This document shows, one piece after another, positions 1 to 5,800 of a stretch of DNA of 9,365 nucleotides. The stretch's first letter is position 1. Each line of letters starts with the position of its first letter. Source of the DNA: Lachnoclostridium sp. UBA739 (GTDB lineage Bacteria > Bacillota_A > Clostridia > Lachnospirales > Lachnospiraceae). The stretch spans positions 7,675-17,039 of the forward strand of contig DBKX01000254.1 in NCBI GenBank assembly GCA_002297865.1. Reading direction: 5' to 3'. Made by a program: the position numbers and the translations under genes. The notes below the pieces were generated by a model. That model did not search any database, was not told the origin of the DNA, and saw only the letters and a list, made by a program, of their open reading frames with translations.

Positions 1-730
1 TTTTTCGTGCGATAAGAATAGTATCGGATAATTTTCCGCAGCGAAAGGAATAGGTCGAAATTTCTTTTTGTAATTCTTCAATGGTGTGATACTCCCACTC
101 CATTGGGGATATGACTTCCCTTACAAGTTTGTCATCCTCTAAAACCTTATACTGAAGATTCCATTTCCATAAATCTCCTCCCGCATTTTTCTTATCCTTT
201 ATATAAGTTTCATAACGGTATTTTCCTACTGCTTTTGCAGATATTCTAGTTCCTTCTTCCGCTTTTAGTAAGCTCTTATCCAATGTTTCTATTATAACTG
301 GAGTTCCTTTCTTTAAGGATTTCTCTAATCTCCTCCATAGTTTTTCCCGCTGTCCTTGATTAAGATGTCCAATCACTCCCATACACACCACACCACTTAA
401 TGTATCTGGCAGTTCATACTCCATAACACTTTCTGGCACCACCGTAATCCGGCTAGATAATGTGCCTTGCTGCATAAGCTTAGCCATAAATGCTATGCGC
501 ATTTCTTTTGAAGGTTCTAGTGCAATAATGTCAAGGTCTTCTGTGTATTTTGCCAGTTCCATGGAAAATAAACCTGTACCAGCACCAATATCAAGTACAG
601 GTCCATTTTCTTTCTGAAACAAGGAAAATATTTTATGATAAAGCATCTTTTTTTCTTTCCACATGTCATATGCTGCTATATCGTAATACTCTACAGCATC
701 GCTGTACATATATTTCGTATCTTCTTTCAT
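1..730 (-). CDS. Class I SAM-dependent methyltransferase, 3' end cut by window edge
   Basis: The frame is open from an ATG at 730-728 to the window edge, giving 243 visible residues and no stop. The start is fixed by an AAGGAG ribosome binding site 8 bases upstream. The protein has a Rossmann-type SAM site: VLDIGAGTG at residues 45-53 (motif I), then IIALEP with acidic E72 at the end of strand 2, the usual ribose-hydroxyl ligand. A strand-4 region (GVVCMGVIGHL, 113-123) and a C-terminal hairpin follow. The last visible residues, TILIARK, look like the final strand of this fold, so probably little is missing. It lies 17 bases downstream of the imine reductase gene and is almost surely co-transcribed. 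By context it may methylate the peptide product or its aryl cap, as O-, N- or C-methylation. This is inferred; the family does not reveal its substrate. Confidence 0.85.
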   Translation of the reverse strand, partial: MKEDTKYMYSDAVEYYDIAAYDMWKEKKMLYHKIFSLFQKENGPVLDIGAGTGLFSMELAKYTEDLDIIALEPSKEMRIAFMAKLMQQGTLSSRITVVPESVMEYELPDTLSGVVCMGVIGHLNQGQREKLWRRLEKSLKKGTPVIIETLDKSLLKAEEGTRISAKAVGKYRYETYIKDKKNAGGDLWKWNLQYKVLEDDKLVREVISPMEWEYHTIEELQKEISTYSFRCGKLSDTILIARK

Positions 731-738
731 TCTTAGCA

Positions 739-744
739 CTCCTT
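739..744 (-). promoter_or_regulatory. Ribosome binding site of the free-standing methyltransferase gene
   Basis: AAGGAG on the minus strand, 8 bases before the ATG at 730. It sits in the only true intergenic gap of the operon, directly after the tandem stop TAA-TAG of the imine reductase gene. It supports the ATG at 730 as the start. Confidence 0.8.
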
Positions 745-747
745 CTA

Positions 748-1842
748 TTAAAACTCTTCCGAATATTTTTGATTCAATTCTTCCAGTGCTTTATGGGTAC
801 TCAACACGTTGCCTGTGCTGTCATAAGATACAAATTCTGAATATCCAACCGCCTGGCATACTTCTGACCACAGACGTGATATGAAAATCTGAAACTGTGC
901 CATCTGCATTTTTTTATTGCGACCCTGTCCCATCAGTTCTTCCAATGCCCTGCTGACTCCACCAGTCCATACTTCTTCGAAAGTTTCCACAATAGTCGGT
1001 GCTGTGCCTTTTCCTATTATGATGCCAGAAGGTATTTTCATTTCATCTCCTAAACGCTCTAATTCCATAGTCTCATTCTGGTTTCGTGGGATTCTTAAAA
1101 ATGGCATCCAAACCACAGGACCATGTGTATTCACTAAGCAAAGACGGCCTGTTGAAAACGTTAATTCGATTCTATGATATAAATGCAATGGATGATCGGG
1201 ATCATTTTTATCCACTTCCGTATTCACAGTAATCATTACTGGTGTATCTCCTATTACAGCACCAAGCGTCTTATTTCCTCCTCCGCATGCTTTTCTTTTG
1301 GGAATGGATGCAACACTCCCTAATTTCCATGATGTTACATCACCAATGGCACAGCCTAGCATATCAAGTCCATCATATAAAACATGGATTGCACACTCCA
1401 AGGAAGCATTGATTAAAGCTGCCTGTTTTCCTATGATAGCTGCGGCTTCCAGAAAACGCCTTACAGGACTTATATATCTGTAAAATGGATTTAGCATAAA
1501 TGGCACAGTTTTTGAACTTTTTAAGCAGGCCACAATCTCTCTTTCATGTTCTGGATGCTCTAACAGCGTAGGAATCCCTCTGTCTAAAAATGCTTTGGCA
1601 ATAGCCGTACCATTTCCGCCACCTGATGCATTTGGTACGATAACGCAGGCACAGTCTGCCTCAATGTTTTTATCTTCTGGATCGGTAAAGCAAGGGACAG
1701 CAAATGTCTTTGCCAGCTCCATTGTTCTTTTACTTCCTGTCCCCAAAATGCCTGCAATTTCATAGTCTTCCATTCTTTCAATTGCATTTAGATATACTTT
1801 TCCAAACCCGGTTCCACATACAATTACTTTTTTCTTTTTCAT
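748..1842 (-). CDS. Thiazolinyl imine reductase (Irp3/YbtU/PchG-like, Gfo/Idh/MocA fold)
   Basis: 364 residues, the usual length for this family. It would reduce the C=N bond of a carrier-bound thiazoline to a thiazolidine with NADPH, as YbtU/Irp3 does for yersiniabactin and PchG for pyochelin. The N-terminus is a Rossmann strand and glycine loop, VIVCGTGFGKVYL (residues 6-18), close to the Irp3-type 'CGTxFGxxY' signature. Residues 74-102 hold the family block GGGNGTAIAKAFLDRGI followed by LLEHPEHE; H96, H99 and the tyrosines Y121 and Y123 in NPFYRY are candidates for the active-site His and Tyr described for Irp3. The C-terminal half is the substrate-binding domain. The ATG at 1842 is preceded by GAAAGG, which overlaps the stop of the upstream gene 12 bases away. 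Together with the Cy domain upstream, it argues for a thiazolidine-containing product. The alternative, a sugar or inositol dehydrogenase of the same fold, fits the motifs and neighbours less well. Confidence 0.88.
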   Translation of the reverse strand: MKKKKVIVCGTGFGKVYLNAIERMEDYEIAGILGTGSKRTMELAKTFAVPCFTDPEDKNIEADCACVIVPNASGGGNGTAIAKAFLDRGIPTLLEHPEHEREIVACLKSSKTVPFMLNPFYRYISPVRRFLEAAAIIGKQAALINASLECAIHVLYDGLDMLGCAIGDVTSWKLGSVASIPKRKACGGGNKTLGAVIGDTPVMITVNTEVDKNDPDHPLHLYHRIELTFSTGRLCLVNTHGPVVWMPFLRIPRNQNETMELERLGDEMKIPSGIIIGKGTAPTIVETFEEVWTGGVSRALEELMGQGRNKKMQMAQFQIFISRLWSEVCQAVGYSEFVSYDSTGNVLSTHKALEELNQKYSEEF

Positions 1843-1849
1843 ATTCCAG

Positions 1850-1855
1850 CCTTTC
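1850..1855 (-). promoter_or_regulatory. Weak ribosome binding site of the imine reductase gene, overlapping the upstream stop codon
   Basis: GAAAGG on the minus strand, 7 bases before the ATG at 1842. Its first base is the last base of the TAG stop (1857-1855) of the upstream oxidoreductase gene. This is the weakest Shine-Dalgarno match in the operon and suggests that translation depends on ribosomes finishing the gene before it. Confidence 0.6.
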
Positions 1856-2868
1856 TAACAACTGCTTTTCCTTGTGTACTCAAAACAAGCCATTGTTCTA
1901 AGTTTTTCCACTACATTTACATGTTCCATCACTTCTGGCATCGTATAACAGCCTAAGTCCAGTTTTGACTGTAGCGTGTGCATTGCAGTCAAAGCCAGGA
2001 TTCTACCTGTAATATTGCCAGGTTCTCCACCAGTAAACTTCTGTTCCAGATACTCTTCCTCCTTTTGTATCCAGTTATAAATAACAGTCTGGTAATTCTC
2101 GTTTTTCTCTGCACTTTCCTTTACCAGCCTCTTAGGATCTAAATCATAACGGCTTATCAATTGAAATACCTCTGGTGTAACCAGTGTAAATCCATCCACA
2201 TATTCTATCTGTCTATCCTTCGCGATCTTAAGAACTTCTTCTGTAATATATGGCATACACCGGTACTCTTTTATTGAATCAGGCAAATGAACTGGAGCCA
2301 TTCGTTTTGCTGGAGCTATTTTTCTGTCATGAATACAGGCCATTGGTACTCCACTTTTCATTCCTTTTGATTCCTCAACAAAATCAAGTGCTGCACCATT
2401 GGTAAATGCATAACGTCCACCTACTGATAATTCAACAGAAACATTTTTTGTTCCTAGCTCATTTATGCCTGACAAAAGCATCCATCCAGACAAACCGGGA
2501 AAAACTCCTGCACCTACAACGGACACATTACTGGCATGATTCCTGTTCTTAAGCAAATGCATTCCCCCTGGATCTACATATGGAACATTGCAATCTATTG
2601 CTGCTTTTTGCATCCTTTCACTATATTTCATAGATGGCCCTGCTGCCCCTATTATTAAATCTGCTCCCATACAGAACTGTCTGATCTGTTCTTCATCATC
2701 CAAATCCACTTGATATGTCTCATACTTAGAATTCTCCATCCACAATGGTTTTCTTTCTTTTCGATATGCCAGCCGGACTTGATAACCATTCTTCTCTAGT
2801 TCGTCTGCTGCCGAAGAACCGACACTTCCACTAGCACCAAATACACAAACTACATGTTTCCCTTGCAT
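1855..2868 (-). CDS. Saccharopine-dehydrogenase-like NAD(P)-binding oxidoreductase
   Basis: 337 residues with an N-terminal Rossmann fold: VCVFGASGSVGSSAADEL (residues 7-24) carries the GxxGxxG loop (G11, G14, G17), and the first domain continues through ADLIIGAAGPS (69-79) to PYVDPGG (96-102). These features and AGVFPGLSGWM (120-130) match saccharopine dehydrogenase/reductase-like proteins. Known relatives make or break C-N bonds through an imine, so reduction of a C=N or a carbonyl on the NRPS intermediate is plausible. Its real substrate is unknown. It is not the lysine-pathway enzyme judging by context, being sealed between an NRPS gene and a thiazolinyl imine reductase gene. The ATG at 2868 lies inside the end of the NRPS gene (19-base overlap, other frame) with AGGGAG 8 bases upstream. 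It could instead be a release or tailoring enzyme compensating for the missing thioesterase; that is speculation. Confidence 0.75.
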   Translation of the reverse strand: MQGKHVVCVFGASGSVGSSAADELEKNGYQVRLAYRKERKPLWMENSKYETYQVDLDDEEQIRQFCMGADLIIGAAGPSMKYSERMQKAAIDCNVPYVDPGGMHLLKNRNHASNVSVVGAGVFPGLSGWMLLSGINELGTKNVSVELSVGGRYAFTNGAALDFVEESKGMKSGVPMACIHDRKIAPAKRMAPVHLPDSIKEYRCMPYITEEVLKIAKDRQIEYVDGFTLVTPEVFQLISRYDLDPKRLVKESAEKNENYQTVIYNWIQKEEEYLEQKFTGGEPGNITGRILALTAMHTLQSKLDLGCYTMPEVMEHVNVVEKLRTMACFEYTRKSSC

Positions 2869-5800
2869 AAACCAAGCTCCCTTTTCACAATTTGTACCAG
2901 TTCTTCCATGTTCCCGTCTTGCAGCTTAATTTCCTGTAACTGGATTTCTCCCATAATGACATCTTCCCACTCTGCTACATTTTCTCTCGTCTCGCCAATT
3001 ACCACAGCATCTCCTAAGTACAATATCTCATCATCTGGTACGGCTGGATAAAATAGAAACAGCTTTTCTACTGCATATCCCATAGCAAGCAGTTCACTGG
3101 CAAATGAGATCATTTCTTTTACATCTGACTCTTTTGCTGCCATAAAAACAGAATCTTCTTTTCTTTCTTTTAAAAGGATTCTCAATTGCTCCTTGTTTCC
3201 CATATGAAGGAAAATTTCTTGTTCCTCCCATTCTTTTTGTCCCATTTTCCACCAGGAATCTTCCTTTTCCTGGTATACATATATATTCTGCATCCCATCT
3301 GCTTGCTGCTCCTCCTTAAAAGAACCGTTCTCTTCCTCTTTCTTTGTAACCTTGCATCCGTATTCTTCTATATAATTGGCAATATCCTTTACCGTTGGTG
3401 TCTGAAGGGCAACTCGCAGAATTTCATCAAAACGCATACCATCTGCTTTTTCGATTTGACTTACTATTTTTCCAGATGCCTGCGAAAGAATCAGAGAATC
3501 AAAGCCTGCCTTCAGTAAGTTGTCCTTGACCTGAATGCTGCTTTTATTAGAGACCTCTTCTAAAATTGCAGCAATCTTATGTTCTAGTTCTGACATTTCT
3601 TCTTTTGGATTCATCTGTTCATTTTCTTTCACGTACTTCTCCATTTTCTTTTGTCTGGAAAGCGCTTGTTGGGTTAAGGCTTTTCGATCCACTTTTCCAT
3701 TGGCTGTTAATGGAAGCGCATCGATTCTGTAAAATTTTTCTGGGATCATGGCTTTTATTAAGCGTTTTTCCAAAAACTCTCTGTAATCAGCCGTTTCTTC
3801 TGGCTTTCTTGCAATGAATAAATAATGTTGAAACTCCTCATATGCCTGTACTGTATCAGGATAAGCCTTGGCTAACCAAAGGCCAGCATCTTCTAGTACC
3901 TTCTTCCATTCATCTTTACTTAAGAAACACCTTGCTGTTCCTTGTCTCATATCTGTATGCTCTGGCATCATAAATGCTTGTGATACTAATATTTCAATAT
4001 GTTCTTCCACAGGTTCTGTAATCAGCAGCAATCCTCCCTGCTTTAGATAACTTGCCATTTTCCCAATCGTATAAGGGATATTCTTCACATTATTTAGCAC
4101 TCCTGCTGCCAGAATTACGTCAAAGGAAGACTCCATACCAGCCTGTTCTAAATCATCTAGATTCAAGATACCAGTTGTTAAATACGGATACTTGGAAAGA
4201 ATATTATTCTGGAAAAATGCAGATGTATCTGTAAATGTATATGTAAACTTACTTCCTTTTAGAGCCTCTAATACCAGATCTGTTGTAGCGCCGATTCCAC
4301 CACCTACTTCAAGAACCTTTATATGCTCCTGCCCCTTTGCATATTCTTGAATGGTTTTTGCTGCCAAACTATTTAAATGCCTTGCAATCGCTGTCTGTCC
4401 ATACAAAGCTTCCGCTATGTCTGTCCGACCTTCTGGAAATAAATAAGTAAGAGGATTCAGCTGGTCCGCAAACAGTTCTTTTATATGGCTTGCATGATTT
4501 TTTATGTACTCACTGACACAAGCAGGGGCGATTGCCGAATATGGTTCATTGATTAACTTATCCCAGTATTCATTGGTTACCTTTCTCTCTAGTAAATCTC
4601 TATAGACCTTCGCTTTTTTCCCTAAGTACCCTTTCTGAACTAATGTTTCGAGCCATCTGTCTAGTAACTCCATATGCTTTTCTTTTGCATGAAGTTTTTT
4701 CCCGATTGCTTCACGTGTAAACATTTTATTGGCATTTTCCATATCATCTGTAAATATGGATTGTAATGCCCCATAAACAGTATTACAGATTGCCTCATCC
4801 AAAAGCATTTGAAAGTTCTTAACCAGTTCTCTTGACATGAAATCCTCTTGTTCTTCTGTTGGAAAATTAAGTGCCTGTGTCCTTTGTTTCTCTCTGTTCT
4901 GCTCTTTTTGCTCTACAACAAATGCCACTAATGTATCTTTGCCACCTTCCTTAAAATGTACGACACAGCTTTCTTTTACGGAAGTCATTTCTGCCAATGC
5001 TGCTTCAATCTCCCCAAGCTCAATACGGTATCCATTGACTTTTACCTGATTGTCCATCCTGCCTAAAAATTCAATGTCTCCTGTTTCTACGAATCGTCCC
5101 CTGTCACCAGTCAGGTAAACTCTCTCTCCATTGCGATTAACAAATTTTCTATCGGTTAGTTCTTTATCCCCTAGATAACCTTCTGCAAGAGAATTTCCTC
5201 CGATGATAATTTCGCCGGACACATAAGCAGGGCAAATCTCCATATTTATATCCACTACGCTGACCCATTGATTTTTTAATGCTTTTCCATATAGGATGCT
5301 TGGAGATTCTTCCTCTTTTCCAATTCTGTGGTAAATTGACCAGATTCCACCTTCGGTTGCTCCACCAAGACTTGTGATTGCTGCATTTGGCATGAATTTT
5401 CTCAGCCTCTGTGGCAATTTTGTCTGAATCCAGTCGCCAGACAGCCAGACATTTTTAACCGATGGAAAACCTGTATCGTCTCCTGTGCTTTCTGCGTATG
5501 CCACAAGCATTTCCGCCTGTGCTGGAACTGTATTCCACAATGTGATGTGGTACTCCTCTATCAGTCGTGACCAGTAAGAAGCATCTGGACCGTATGCCAG
5601 ATCTGGCAAAATCAGTTGTCCTCCATTGGCTAATACGGTAAATATATCTGATACTGACAAGTCAAAGGATAGTTCTGCTATTCCTAATACTCTGTCTTCT
5701 TCGGTTATGTCAAACTCTCTTCGCATAGTTTCAATTGTATTAATAGCCGCCTCATGGGACATAACAACTCCCTTTGGGTCACCTGTGGAACCAGAAGTAA

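Noticed and set aside
731..747. Terminator or promoter in the short gap before the last gene
   Set aside because: The gap is only 17 bases and is used by a ribosome binding site; no hairpin or promoter boxes fit there. None of the other gene junctions leaves room for one either.
550..840. Plus-strand open frame of 96 codons across the methyltransferase / imine reductase junction
   Set aside because: It is antisense to two well-supported genes, its protein has no recognisable motif and the frame looks accidental. The same holds for the other plus-strand frames, including 3186-3518, 7183-7506 and 8060-8347.
1584..1787. Minus-strand frame of 67 codons inside the imine reductase gene
   Set aside because: It is an alternate reading frame of a gene with strong family motifs, without a convincing ribosome binding site.
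1823..1842. A-rich start of the imine reductase gene (Met followed by four lysines) as a slippage site
   Set aside because: The run is broken by a G into A5 and A6 segments, and lysine-rich N-termini are common in AT-rich genomes.
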